64,000 nucleotides of DNA from Lyngbya aestuarii BL J (GTDB lineage: Bacteria; Cyanobacteriota; Cyanobacteriia; Cyanobacteriales; Microcoleaceae), in contig NZ_AUZM01000016.1 of the NCBI RefSeq assembly GCF_000478195.2, positions 39,543 through 103,542 on the forward strand, in the 5' to 3' direction. This document shows, piece after piece, positions 37,412 to 47,280 of the stretch. The notes beneath the pieces were generated by a model. The model worked only from the letters and a program-made list of their open reading frames with translations, did not search any database and was not told where the DNA came from. The position numbers and the translations under genes were made by a program. The first letter of the stretch is position 1. Every line of letters starts with the position of its first letter.

Positions 37412-37588
37412 AATTACCTAGAACTTTAAATAGTCTTACTCTATCTTAATCATTGAGCATTTGAATGACAGCATCAAAGGATGCAGGTTGGAAGCTTGAG
37501 ATTCCCAAAGCTCCCCACAATCTTGCGGGGATTACCCATTACAATTCAAAGCGTCTCTCAATAAAAACTTTCTCATCAAACCGAATAA

Positions 37589-39018
37589 TTAATTACCTCC
37601 AAATAATCTCAAAACTGCACCTAGAGTGATAATATCCCTTACAGGTCTAAAAAATTCTGATGTGGCATCTCCAAAACGACTTAAACCTGATCGGCTAACC
37701 ACAACAATATCGTTATTCCGTAAGATCGGATTATTTTGATCGTTGATTCCTTGGGCTAGATCAATAGTAAGATTCTCCTGAGTCACTGAACCATCCGGAT
37801 TTAGGCGAATTAATTCTACCTCTTGTTTACGAGCGCGAATACTATCAAATCCCCCTGCTGCGAGTATAGCCTGATTGAGAGGCGTATTAGGAGGAACTTG
37901 CAAAATACCGGGGTCTACCACCTCTCCAACGACATTAACATTAATCGTTTCTGGTGAGAAACTGGCAGTTGCTAAAGCTTCTACTTCCTCTGGATCTATC
38001 TCTGAAGCTGTCGGAATTACAATTGTATCCCCTTCTTGCAGAAAAGGATCTTGATTGATATCACCAGACTGAAGCAGTTCCCACAAATTAATCTCAGTCG
38101 TTTGTAAGCCTGTTCTTGTAATTCGACGAACTTCTACATTCCGAATATCGGCTGAGTTGGTAATTCCTCCCGCAATTTGAATCGCTTGGGTCTCTTCCGA
38201 TCTGGATTGGAGTTATCATTTTCTGCACTTACCGTGTAAGCTCCCGGACGAAATACTTGGCCAACGACAACCACTTGTAACGGTTCATTTTCTGCTGAAA
38301 CCAAACCCGATGAAACAATTTGACGAATCTGGGAGGAATCAATACTCACTGCTGTCGGAACATAAATACTATCCCCATCGAGTAAAATTGGGTCTTGGTT
38401 CAAACTTCCCTGTTCTAGCAACTCTTGTAGGTTTAAGGTCACGACTGAACCATTGGGTGTCGTCCGTCGAAGCTGAATACGACTTAAATCGGCCGCCTTT
38501 GTTAAACCTCCAGCCAACTGAATCGCTTGTGTGACTCGGGGAAGTTGTCCATCACCCCCCCCTGCTTGACCTGGAACTCCCGCCATCCGATAAGACCCCG
38601 GACGCTTCACTTCTCCTGAAATCGCAATCTGTACTGGACGAAATTCAATCAAACTCAGAGTGATTACAGGCTGTTTCAATAAAGCACGATATCGCTCAGA
38701 GATGCGGGCTTGGGCTTGGGGTAACGTCAGTCCTTGTACTGGAACCGTACCAATTCCGGGTAAGTTCAGTGTTCCATCCGTTGAAACCAGATACTCCCCG
38801 CTATACTTTTCAACTCCAAATACATCCAACCGCAGTCGATCACCAGTACCCAGATTATAGGTACTATCGAGTTGGGGTAACTCTGTCGCATTCGGAGTCT
38901 GATTTACGGGAGGAATCAACGGTCGATTTTGGGCAAAAACGGGTAATTGTAGATTCAGACTGAGAATCGTATATAGGGTTAAGTTGGTGACAGATATCCC
39001 AATCGATTGGATTTGCAT
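37589..39018 (-). pseudogene. Wza-like SLBB polysaccharide export protein, frameshifted
   Basis: Outer-membrane polysaccharide export protein of the Wza family. The 5' part (39018 to about 38200) has a signal segment, the Poly_export motif YNLGTGDRLRLDVFG and SLBB domains (AISGEVKRPGSYRMAG; VTQAIQLAGGLTKAADLSRI). The frame is lost near 38195-38205. The 3' part continues in another frame (ETQAIQIAGGITNSADIRNV to the stop at 37589) with two more SLBB repeats. The two halves together give about 475 residues, a normal length. The shift coincides with a 12-base match to an Illumina adapter end, so the break may be an assembly error and the gene intact. Listed as broken as read. Confidence 0.75.
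38192..38203 (+). other. 12-base match to Illumina adapter end
   Basis: CTCTTCCGATCT on the + strand equals the last 12 bases of the common Illumina adapter/primer. It sits exactly at the frame break of the Wza-like gene. The coding region would need a one-base change (mod 3) here to restore the frame. Confidence 0.6.
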
Positions 39019-39033
39019 TGTTCTTCGTTTCAA

Positions 39034-39636
39034 AAAATAATTTGAAGTCTACACCCCTATTTTTACTAAATTAGGCTTTGACCTGTTGATACACGTCCAA
39101 ATTAAATCGTCGGTCAATCATTCTGCACATCTGCTGAACTAATATCAGCCTCACTCTGAAATCTGACAGAGACATCAGGCAGTCCTCACTTTATAATGAA
39201 TTTCTATCGAATCCAGTATAATCCTTCTCTTTAGTGATCGTCAGCCCTTTGTTGTGGTATTTCTACAGTGTCAGTTACAGCAATCTTCTGACCCGGAGCG
39301 ATCGCATCTGGATTAATCTAGAATTTAACTGAGCTACTTTTGCGATCCTATCAAGCTTAGACTCCCACGAGGGAAAGACTGTGTAAAATTTTTTCGAGTT
39401 TATTAAAGTTTTTGTAAAGTTCTACTATTCGCCACTTCAATCGGTGATTCGGGGGCAGGAGAGTTAAAATTATACGGGCCAGCATTTCCAAAAGTTAGAC
39501 CTAGATCTATCGATTTATAGAGACAAAAAATGTGAACTTTATTATACAATTTAAGATTCCGGACAAAAATTTATCTTGTCATCACCAATTTGACCTGATA
39601 AAATTTTAAGAGATAGGCGGAAATTAGAGGTCAAGT
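39034..39636. other. Gene-free spacer
   Basis: About 600 bases between the divergent exporter and glycosyltransferase genes. I see no gene. HIP1 and AT-rich stretches are present, and an AGAGATAGGCGGAAATTAGAGG near 39609-39630 provides a purine-rich site for the glycosyltransferase. Promoters for both directions are likely. Confidence 0.4.
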
Positions 39637-40842
39637 ATGAGCGGATTCTTAATTCTTTTTATTTTGGGAATAGCGCTAGGATTAGCCATTCCAATTTTGG
39701 TCTTTGTTTTTGAATGTATTTTCGCTGTCTTTCCTGACTTATCTAAAGATTCATCCCTAAATAACTTCCAGCCACGAGTGACAATTTTAATTCCAGCTCA
39801 TAATGAAGAATTGGGAATTATAGCTACAATTAAATCTTTATTACCTCAATTAAAAAACCAGGATAAAATAATCGTAATTGCCGATAACTGTACCGATAAA
39901 ACAGCCGACATTGCCCGTCAAACCGGAGTCACCGTTTTAGAACGTCAAAACCCCGATCAACGCGGAAAAGGTTACGCTTTAGACTATGGTTTGCGCTTCT
40001 TAGAAACTGATCCGCCCGATGTTTTAGTGATGGTTGATGCCGATAGTAGAGTCGAACCGGGAACCCTAGAACAAATTACTCAAAAAGCGATCGCTACCGG
40101 AAGACCCGTACAAGCTTTATACTTAATGGAAATTCCCGATCAACCTACACCCAAAGACTCGATCTCAGCCTTAGCCTTTTTAGTCAAAAATCAAGTTCGT
40201 CCTCAAGGACTTGAACGCCTCAATTTCCCTTGTGCTTTAACTGGAACGGGAATGGCTTTTCCCTGGTCAATTTTGCGTCAAATCAGCGTTGCCAGTGGTA
40301 ATATTGTCGAAGATATGCAGCTTGGTGTCGATTTAGCGATCGCAGGTCATCCGCCTTTATACTGTCCCCAAGGGCGAGTCACAGGTATTCTCCCTCAACA
40401 GCAACAAGCCGCTACCAAACAAAGAACCCGTTGGGAACATGGCCATCTCCAAACCATCCTAACTCAAGTTCCACGACTCCTAAAAGCCTCCCTTCAGCAA
40501 AAACGTCTCGACTTATTGGTAATGGCTTTAGACCTGTTTGTACCGCCTCTGTCCTTGCTGGTGATGCTATGGTTAGGGATAACAGTTATTAGTACAATCG
40601 TCGGAATTTTGGGTTTATCTTGGCAACCTGCTATTTTCAATAGTATTACAGGTGGACTAATGCTAGTAGCAATTGTAGCAGCTTGGGCAAAATACGGTCG
40701 AGAGCGAATTTCAGGCTGGACTTTACTCAGTGTACCTGTGTATATCCTCTGGAAAATTCCGCTTTATTTCGGTTTTCTTGTTAAACGGGAGAAAGAATGG
40801 GTAAGAACGGAACGAGATCAAGTCGGGGCTAATTTAAAGTAG
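39637..40842 (+). CDS. Family 2 glycosyltransferase
   Basis: A 401-residue membrane glycosyltransferase of the GT-A fold. An N-terminal span (FLILFILGIALGLAIPILVF), the nucleotide-binding VTILIPAHNEE, a DAD metal motif (VMVDADSRV), EDMQLG with the catalytic acid, and QRTRW (the Q-x-x-R-W motif of processive enzymes) are followed by 2-3 C-terminal membrane segments. It probably makes exopolysaccharide with the neighbouring genes. The sugar and acceptor are unknown. Confidence 0.87.
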   Translation: MSGFLILFILGIALGLAIPILVFVFECIFAVFPDLSKDSSLNNFQPRVTILIPAHNEELGIIATIKSLLPQLKNQDKIIVIADNCTDKTADIARQTGVTVLERQNPDQRGKGYALDYGLRFLETDPPDVLVMVDADSRVEPGTLEQITQKAIATGRPVQALYLMEIPDQPTPKDSISALAFLVKNQVRPQGLERLNFPCALTGTGMAFPWSILRQISVASGNIVEDMQLGVDLAIAGHPPLYCPQGRVTGILPQQQQAATKQRTRWEHGHLQTILTQVPRLLKASLQQKRLDLLVMALDLFVPPLSLLVMLWLGITVISTIVGILGLSWQPAIFNSITGGLMLVAIVAAWAKYGRERISGWTLLSVPVYILWKIPLYFGFLVKREKEWVRTERDQVGANLK

Positions 40843-40976
40843 GGATGGGTTCTATTTCCTCATCAACAATATTGACGGGTCTACCAAACTCCTGACTGAT
40901 TAATTGTGATTAGGGAACAGTTAATATTTCCCCCTCTTCCGAAATCTCACCCCTGAAACCTGTCACTTTTAAAACC

Positions 40977-42185
40977 ATGAAAATTGCCTATCTTGTTAAC
41001 CAATATCCTAAAGTTAGCCATAGCTTCATTCGTCGGGAAATCTTGGCGGTTGAAGCCACAGGAATTGAAGTTCAGAGATTTTCTGTTCGTTCTTTAGAAA
41101 GTCAATTAGTAGACGAAGCGGATAAACAGGAATTTACCAAAACTCGATTTATTCTCAAAGTGGGAGCAATCGGTTTATTTTTAAGTGTATTGTGGGGAAT
41201 TGTCACTCGTCCCTTTCGTTTCTTTTCCGCCCTCAGACTCGCTTTCCAAGTCGGTCAAAAATCTGAACGGGGTATCCTGTATCATCTGATCTATCTGGCA
41301 GAAGCCTGTGTGATGTTACGATGGGTTTTAGAGTCACAGGTTGAACATATTCACGTTCACTTTGGGACAAATTCCACCACTGTTGCGATGTTTTGTCACG
41401 CTTTAGGAGGGCCAACTTATAGCTTTACTGTTCATGGCCCTGAAGAATTTGATCAACCTCAAGCCATTAATTTAACCGAAAAAATCAATCGAGCTAGTTT
41501 TGTTGTCGCTATTAGTTCTTTTGGAAAAAGTCAACTGTATCGCTGGTGTGACTATAAACAATGGTCTAAAATTCAGGTGGTTCGCTGCGGAGTTGATAAT
41601 CTGTTTCTAGAGCAACCTCACGTTCCCATTCCCGATGAACCGCGCTTAGTTTGTATCGGACGTCTGAGCGAACAAAAAGGTCATTTAGTCCTCCTTGAAG
41701 CGGTTAGTCAACTTGCAGCCCAAGGAATTCAATTTAAGCTGGTATTTGTCGGAGATGGGCCATTTCGCCAACGAATGGAAACTCTGATCGCTCAACTCAA
41801 TCTCAAAGATTACATTGAAATTACAGGTTGGGCAACCAATACACAAGTTCGAGAACAAATTTTAGCCGCTCAAGCCCTCGTTTTACCGAGTTTTGCAGAA
41901 GGACTCCCGGTGGTGTTGATGGAAGCGCTGGCTCTAGGACGTCCGGCTTTAACCACTTATATTGCTGGAATTCCGGAATTGGTTGAACCGAATAAAAGCG
42001 GTTGGCTGGTTCCATCCGGTTCGACTGAAGCACTGACAGCAGGGCTGAAAACTGTTTTACAAACTCCTCGTGAACAACTTGAAGAAATGGGTCAATCTGG
42101 AGCAGAACAAGTTGCTAATCAGCATAATATTACCACAGAAGCCAACAAGTTAGCCGAATTATTTCGTCAGGTTTGCCAAAAATAA
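40977..42185 (+). CDS. Family 4 glycosyltransferase
   Basis: A 402-residue GT-B enzyme. The N-terminal half carries KIAYLVNQYPKVSHSFIRREI and HVHFGTNS; the C-terminal half has VCIGRLSEQKGH and the E-x7-E motif in FAEGLPVVLMEAL. Similar to colanic-acid-type and other exopolysaccharide glycosyltransferases. It ends 19 bases inside the convergent methyltransferase gene. It follows the family 2 enzyme by 134 bases on the same strand, a likely functional pair. Confidence 0.88.
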   Translation: MKIAYLVNQYPKVSHSFIRREILAVEATGIEVQRFSVRSLESQLVDEADKQEFTKTRFILKVGAIGLFLSVLWGIVTRPFRFFSALRLAFQVGQKSERGILYHLIYLAEACVMLRWVLESQVEHIHVHFGTNSTTVAMFCHALGGPTYSFTVHGPEEFDQPQAINLTEKINRASFVVAISSFGKSQLYRWCDYKQWSKIQVVRCGVDNLFLEQPHVPIPDEPRLVCIGRLSEQKGHLVLLEAVSQLAAQGIQFKLVFVGDGPFRQRMETLIAQLNLKDYIEITGWATNTQVREQILAAQALVLPSFAEGLPVVLMEALALGRPALTTYIAGIPELVEPNKSGWLVPSGSTEALTAGLKTVLQTPREQLEEMGQSGAEQVANQHNITTEANKLAELFRQVCQK

Positions 42186-42637
42186 AAGGTTGATTCTTCT
42201 TCTGCGCCTTTAATATGAAACTGCTGATCAGGTTTCCAGTCTCCGATCTCAAAATCTCGTGAAATAATACGAGTTCCCGGTTGGAGTTGGTCAAACTGAG
42301 GTTTGAGTTTGAGGTTGAGGTGAGGTAATAGATAAATATAAACGACTGTTGCTTCCCCAATCTCACTTTCAAACAAATTTTGCAAACGAAACTCTACTCG
42401 CTGACTAACTCCGGCTATTTTAGCATTCCGGTTTGCTTCTTCTATTCGTTCTGGATCGATATCGATTCCGACTGCTCTAACACTATAACGCCCGGCCGCA
42501 GCGATCGCAATTCGTCCATCTCCACAGCCGAGATCATACAATACATCCTGATTGTTTAACCGGAGTCTATCCAGCATCGCAGTGACTAATTCCGGTGGTG
42601 TGGGAAGATAACCAATATCAAGTTTAAGAGAAACCAT
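42167..42637 (-). CDS. Class I SAM-dependent methyltransferase
   Basis: A 156-residue protein with AdoMet motif I in LYDLGCGDGRIAIAA (about residues 33-47) and the acidic motif II in VGIDIDPERI. Short for the family, with substrate unknown. Its 3' end overlaps the convergent glycosyltransferase by 19 bases. Start ATG at 42637. Confidence 0.8.
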   Translation of the reverse strand: MVSLKLDIGYLPTPPELVTAMLDRLRLNNQDVLYDLGCGDGRIAIAAAGRYSVRAVGIDIDPERIEEANRNAKIAGVSQRVEFRLQNLFESEIGEATVVYIYLLPHLNLKLKPQFDQLQPGTRIISRDFEIGDWKPDQQFHIKGAEEESTFYFWQT

Positions 42638-42747
42638 AAAAATCTAGAGTTTGTCCAATATTCAAGTTACGATTTTGTAGGATTAGAGGATTAGGGGTTA
42701 GGATTTAGTCACCTGATACCTGTAACCTATTCACTATTTTTAGCCCT

Positions 42748-43908
42748 ATGCTTCCCTTCATTCGCAATGATCTGGCTCAATTTCAAGCTTATGCTCCTCA
42801 TCCGGGTGGAGACTCTGGGAGTCCAGTCGCATCTGAGATTATTTTAGATCGTTTAGATACCAACGAATGTCCTTATGATCTCCCCTTGGAGTTAAAACAA
42901 AAGCTGGCTTGGGCCTATCAGCATGAAATTGAAACGAATCGTTATCCGGATGGTTCTCATACTACACTAAAAGATGCGATTGTTAATTATGTCAATCGGG
43001 GAGTTCCCGATGCTGAAAGCCCTGTTAATTCTACTAATCTTTGTGTAGGAAATGGTTCAGATGAATTAATTCGATCTCTATTAATTGCCACCTGTTTAGG
43101 AGGAGAAGGTTCTATTTTAGTGGCAAATCCGACGTTCTCAATGTATGGGATTTTAGCAAAAACGTTAGGAATTCCGGTGGTAAAAATTGGGCGTTGTGAA
43201 GACAATTTTGAAATGGACTTAGCCGCCGCTCAAAATGCAATTGAACACCCAGAAAAAGCACCGATTCGAGTTGTATTTGTGGTTCATCCCAATTCCCCAA
43301 CAGCGAATGCTTTAACAGAAGCCGAAATCAACTGGTTAAAAAGCTTACCCCGAGAAGTTTTAGTCGTGATTGATGAAGCTTATTTTGAGTTTAGTCAAAC
43401 AACTCTCTTGGGTGAACTTCTTCAACATCCAAATTGGGTAATTTTACGAACTTTTTCTAAGGCGTTTCGGTTGGCGGGGTTACGGGTGGGATATGCGATC
43501 GCGCATCCTGATTTTATTGCGATTTTAGAGAAAGTTAGACTTCCTTATAATCTCCCCAGTTTCTCTTTACTTGCGGCTGAATTGGCGTTAAGTTATCAAG
43601 ACCAGTTATTAACTGTTATTCCTGAAATTCTTGCTCAACGTCGTTTGTTAGTGGATGCAATTATTCAACATCCCCAGTTAAAAGTTTGGCCGAGTAACGC
43701 AAATTTTGTTTATGTTCGTCCGAAATCTTTAGAGTCTGAAGATTTGGCTCGCGATACTGATAAAATTCTAGATCAAGTTCTGCAAACACTCAAGTCTCAA
43801 GGAACATTAATTCGTCAGACTGGGGGGGGATTACGCATTACTGTAGGGACACCTGAAGAAAATCAGCGGACAATAGAACGGATTAATTTACTTTCAGTCT
43901 ATCCCTAG
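42748..43908 (+). CDS. hisC: Histidinol-phosphate aminotransferase
   Basis: A 386-residue class II PLP aminotransferase that makes L-histidinol phosphate in histidine synthesis. The Schiff-base lysine lies in [17 protein letters not shown] (K238). Other features are [14 protein letters not shown] near the N-terminus, NGSDELI, and [12 protein letters not shown] near the C-terminus. Length is normal. No other his gene is nearby. A second cyanobacterial paralogue may exist elsewhere. Confidence 0.9.
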   Translation: MLPFIRNDLAQFQAYAPHPGGDSGSPVASEIILDRLDTNECPYDLPLELKQKLAWAYQHEIETNRYPDGSHTTLKDAIVNYVNRGVPDAESPVNSTNLCVGNGSDELIRSLLIATCLGGEGSILVANPTFSMYGILAKTLGIPVVKIGRCEDNFEMDLAAAQNAIEHPEKAPIRVVFVVHPNSPTANALTEAEINWLKSLPREVLVVIDEAYFEFSQTTLLGELLQHPNWVILRTFSKAFRLAGLRVGYAIAHPDFIAILEKVRLPYNLPSFSLLAAELALSYQDQLLTVIPEILAQRRLLVDAIIQHPQLKVWPSNANFVYVRPKSLESEDLARDTDKILDQVLQTLKSQGTLIRQTGGGLRITVGTPEENQRTIERINLLSVYP

Positions 43909-43916
43909 AAAAATTG

Positions 43917-43935
43917 GGGCGGAAACCCCGTCCTG
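43917..43935 (+). terminator. Hairpin after hisC
   Basis: GGGGCGGAAACCCCGTCCT directly after the hisC stop can form a GGGG/CCCC stem. The same motif is a common cyanobacterial intergenic repeat. No T-run follows. Confidence 0.4.
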
Positions 43936-44192
43936 TAGCGAAGAAAAATAGCAAAAACTCATCTAGACAAATTAGATTAAAATTATGCTAATAATTGTAA
44001 CAAATTCTGGTGTCTTCCTATACCTGAATTTCCGAGAATAGACTGCTACAATAAAGAACCCGCATCACGATCTAAAAGAACTCGGTTCGAGATTTAAAGG
44101 TTATGATGCTAAAACTGAACGGACATCAAGAACACATTTGTGAAAGTTGTCTGTTCAGAAATTTGTTGTACTCTAAATTCATCTATGCTCCT

Positions 44193-44630
44193 ATGGCCGT
44201 CTCTCCATCCAAACCTCAACGTTCAATACAAGCTTGTGATTGGCCGATTGCTGAACTTCCAGGGTTAACCTCAAACAATCAAAAGCTTCTCAGTCAGAAA
44301 TGTGAAATTACCACAACGACTGAACTTCTACAAAAAGGCCGCACCCAAGCCCAAAAAATGATGCTCGCAAATGTTTTGCAAACCACCCTACGAGAAGTCA
44401 GTAAATGGGTGGCGATGGCTGATTTATCACGAATTCCAAGTGTTGGATGTAAATATTGCGGACTGTTGCTTCATGCCGGAATTGGCTCAGTCACTCAGTT
44501 AGCGCAAATGCCTGTTCACCGACTCCACCAACAAGTTCTCCGTCTGCACGTGATCACCTTGCAACGGCGCGATTTGTGTCCGTCTGTAGCCGTGGTGCAA
44601 CGATGGGTGCAGGAAGCGCAGTCGTTTTAG
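44193..44630 (+). CDS. DUF4332 family protein
   Basis: A 145-residue protein. Conserved pieces are QACDWPIAELPGLT, a KWVAMADLSRIPSVGCKYCGLLLHAGI region (about residues 76-102) with a CKYC pair, and the closing LQRRDLCPS. The fold should be helix-hairpin-helix, which often binds DNA. It is common in cyanobacteria with no known role. The start is the ATG at 44193; an upstream ATG (44103) would add 30 residues not typical of the family. Confidence 0.78.
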   Translation: MAVSPSKPQRSIQACDWPIAELPGLTSNNQKLLSQKCEITTTTELLQKGRTQAQKMMLANVLQTTLREVSKWVAMADLSRIPSVGCKYCGLLLHAGIGSVTQLAQMPVHRLHQQVLRLHVITLQRRDLCPSVAVVQRWVQEAQSF

Positions 44631-44756
44631 ATCGATAAAAAGGGGCTAACCCAACACATTCGACTTGAGTAAAGCCAAATTTTTCGCGTTTGGGTAGCCC
44701 ACAATTGATCCGATTTTTTATTCTCTTTTTCCTAACTTTCGCGATCCAAAAATCTC

Positions 44757-45380
44757 TTAAGAACTGGCTTCTGTATTTAAGACCCCATTGAGAAAAATAT
44801 CTGCTAAACCTTCGGCAATTTCCTGCATTGCTTTAGGATTTGCTCCGGGTTCAATTAACGTCGTGTAACTAAATCCAGCCACCGCAAACATTCCTAAAAA
44901 CACCTGAGCGACAATTCGAGGATTCATCGGACGATAAGCCCCTTTTTCCATCGCCGTCTCAAAAAATGCTTCGGCAACATCCGTCATTTTAGCAATCACT
45001 TCCGACTGAATGCGATCCCGCAATTCCGGGTGAAATTGAGCCTCTAAAAAGCAAACCCGCATTAAATCCGTATTTTCGTGTAAACTTAACATTCGATGGC
45101 GCATCACTTGCGCGACGGCTTTATAACTGCCCATTTCACTCAATTCAGTCAACAAGTCGGTGAGTATTTCAATCCATCCTTCCGTCGCCACTTCAATTAA
45201 AATCGCCTTTTTGTTGGGAAAATGGCGGAAGATCGTTCCTTCAGCAATACCCGCCGCCTGTGCTAAATCCCGAGTTGTTGTGCCATCATAACCTTTATGG
45301 GCAAATAATCGCTGTGCCGCTTTTAAAATCCGAGCCGAAGTTTCTGTTTCCAACTGAGGAGTATGATTTAAAGTTTTCAT
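44757..45380 (-). CDS. TetR/AcrR family regulator
   Basis: A 207-residue regulator. The N-terminal HTH reads ARILKAAQRLFAHKGYDGTTTRDLAQAAGIAEGTIFRHFPNK, cited by its span at residues 16-57; the C-terminal ligand domain is all helical and variable. It is divergent from the M16 peptidase genes and may regulate them, but no operator was identified. The inducer is unknown. Confidence 0.88.
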   Translation of the reverse strand: MKTLNHTPQLETETSARILKAAQRLFAHKGYDGTTTRDLAQAAGIAEGTIFRHFPNKKAILIEVATEGWIEILTDLLTELSEMGSYKAVAQVMRHRMLSLHENTDLMRVCFLEAQFHPELRDRIQSEVIAKMTDVAEAFFETAMEKGAYRPMNPRIVAQVFLGMFAVAGFSYTTLIEPGANPKAMQEIAEGLADIFLNGVLNTEASS

Positions 45381-45623
45381 CGTTTAATCGTTAAATATCT
45401 GATGATTTGTCGAAAGAGAGATTTGGAACCGTTATCAGTGGCGGTAAGTCTAGATCGCATGATACCGTTCCCACATTCAGCCAATGGGTTCTGTATTCTC
45501 AAAGCCTGAGTTTGCTGTATTAGCCTATCATTTGTGATTGAGCAAATTGCTTAAATGACAAAACTCTTCATGCTTTGAATGTTAAAATTCGTCTGAAAGT
45601 ATTTCCTTACGAGACTGAAGCCT

Positions 45624-47207
45624 ATGTTTCCGAGTTGGCGTGTTCCCCTTTGTATTCAGCATATCCCAAGCAGCCGAATTTGGCGGGGATTTGTTGGCAC
45701 CCTATTGATTGGTTTATTGTGGGGATTGTCTATAACCCCTTTGCTTGCTGATGAAAATCCCACCCGTTCCAGTGCTTCCATTCAGCCTTATCTTGATCAG
45801 GTGATGGATGAGGTGAGTGAATTTCGCCTCGATAATGGGATGAAATTTATTGTTCTCGAACGCCATAAAGCCCCTGTTGTTTCGTTTCTCATTTATGCAG
45901 ATGTGGGCGGCGCCAATGAACCGACAGGTCAAACAGGAGTGGCTCATTATTTAGAACATTTAGCTTTTAAGGGAACAAAGCGCATCGGAACAACGAATTA
46001 TCAACAAGAAAAGCCTTTACTTGAACGCATGGATCAGCTTTTTGAACAGATTCAAGCGGCTGAAAAACAAGGAAAATCTGAACAGGTTTCTCAGTTAGTG
46101 GCTGAATTTGAAACGGTGCAAACTGAAGCTTCAAAGTTTGTTAAACCGAATGAATTTTCTCAAATTGTCGAACGAGCGGGGGGAGTGGGATTAAATGCCG
46201 CAACTTCTACCGATTCAACTGTTTATTTTTACAGTTTACCCGCCAACAAACTGGAATTATGGATGTCTCTAGAATCTGAACGTTTTCTTGAACCCGTTTT
46301 CCGAGAATTTTTTAAAGAAAAACAGGTGATTTTAGAAGAAAGACGACTCCGAACTGATAATTCGCCTGTCGGTCAAATGATTGAAAACTTCACCGCAGAG
46401 GCGTTTAAAGTTCATCCTTATGGTCGTCCGGTCATTGGTTATGTAGAAGACTTAAAGACACTTGATCGAGACAATGTAGAGGATTTCTTTGAGAGTTACT
46501 ACGTTCCTAATAATCTCACCGTTGCGATTGTGGGTGATGTTTATCCCACTCAAGTTAAACAACTCGCTCAAACTTATTTCGGACGCTACACCGCCAAACC
46601 TGAACCGCCAAAAATACAACTCGTTGAACCGCCTCAACAGGAAACGCGAGAAGTAACGATGAAATTGCCGTCTCAACCCTGGTATTTTGAGGGTTATCAT
46701 CGGCCGGCACTGTCTCACCCCGATCATGTGATTTATGAAACGATCGCGAGTATTTTGAGTAATGGTCGCACCTCTCGCCTTTATCAAACTTTAGTCGAAG
46801 ATCAACAAGTGGCTTTAGCGGCAGAAGGGTTTAGTGGTTATCCGGGTGATAAATATCCCAATTTAATATTATTTTACGCTCTGACTGCTCCGGGTCACTC
46901 TGTCGAAGAGGTGGCGGTTGCCTTGCGAAACCAGATCGAAAAATTGAAAACCGAACCTGTTTCTCAAACGGAATTAGAACAGGTAAAAACCCAGGCCAGG
47001 GCGAATTTATTGCGATCGTTAGATTCTAATATGGGGATGGCTTTTGCTTTACTAGAATATGAGGTAAAAACCGGAAATTGGATGAATTTATTCAAACAAT
47101 TGGATGCCATTTCTAAGATTACTCCGGCTGATATTCAACGGGTTGCTCAAGAAACATTCCGCCCAGAAAATCGCACCATTGGCAAATTATTATCCCAAGA
47201 GTCTTAG
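45624..47207 (+). CDS. M16 family zinc peptidase, catalytic subunit
   Basis: A 527-residue inverzincin-type peptidase with a signal/anchor segment (WRGFVGTLLIGLLWGLSITPLLA, about residues 20-42). The inverted zinc motif H-x-x-E-H is in HYLEH (about residues 107-111), with the distal Glu in the following helix. It is followed by the inactive partner, so the two probably form a heterodimer like PqqL or mitochondrial processing peptidase. It likely acts in the periplasm on short peptides. Confidence 0.9.
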   Translation: MFPSWRVPLCIQHIPSSRIWRGFVGTLLIGLLWGLSITPLLADENPTRSSASIQPYLDQVMDEVSEFRLDNGMKFIVLERHKAPVVSFLIYADVGGANEPTGQTGVAHYLEHLAFKGTKRIGTTNYQQEKPLLERMDQLFEQIQAAEKQGKSEQVSQLVAEFETVQTEASKFVKPNEFSQIVERAGGVGLNAATSTDSTVYFYSLPANKLELWMSLESERFLEPVFREFFKEKQVILEERRLRTDNSPVGQMIENFTAEAFKVHPYGRPVIGYVEDLKTLDRDNVEDFFESYYVPNNLTVAIVGDVYPTQVKQLAQTYFGRYTAKPEPPKIQLVEPPQQETREVTMKLPSQPWYFEGYHRPALSHPDHVIYETIASILSNGRTSRLYQTLVEDQQVALAAEGFSGYPGDKYPNLILFYALTAPGHSVEEVAVALRNQIEKLKTEPVSQTELEQVKTQARANLLRSLDSNMGMAFALLEYEVKTGNWMNLFKQLDAISKITPADIQRVAQETFRPENRTIGKLLSQES

Positions 47208-47280
47208 GCTTTAACTGCCAAAAGTTACTCTCATTCATCCATCTATCACCTCTCTAAACGATTTCGACGATTCATCAATT

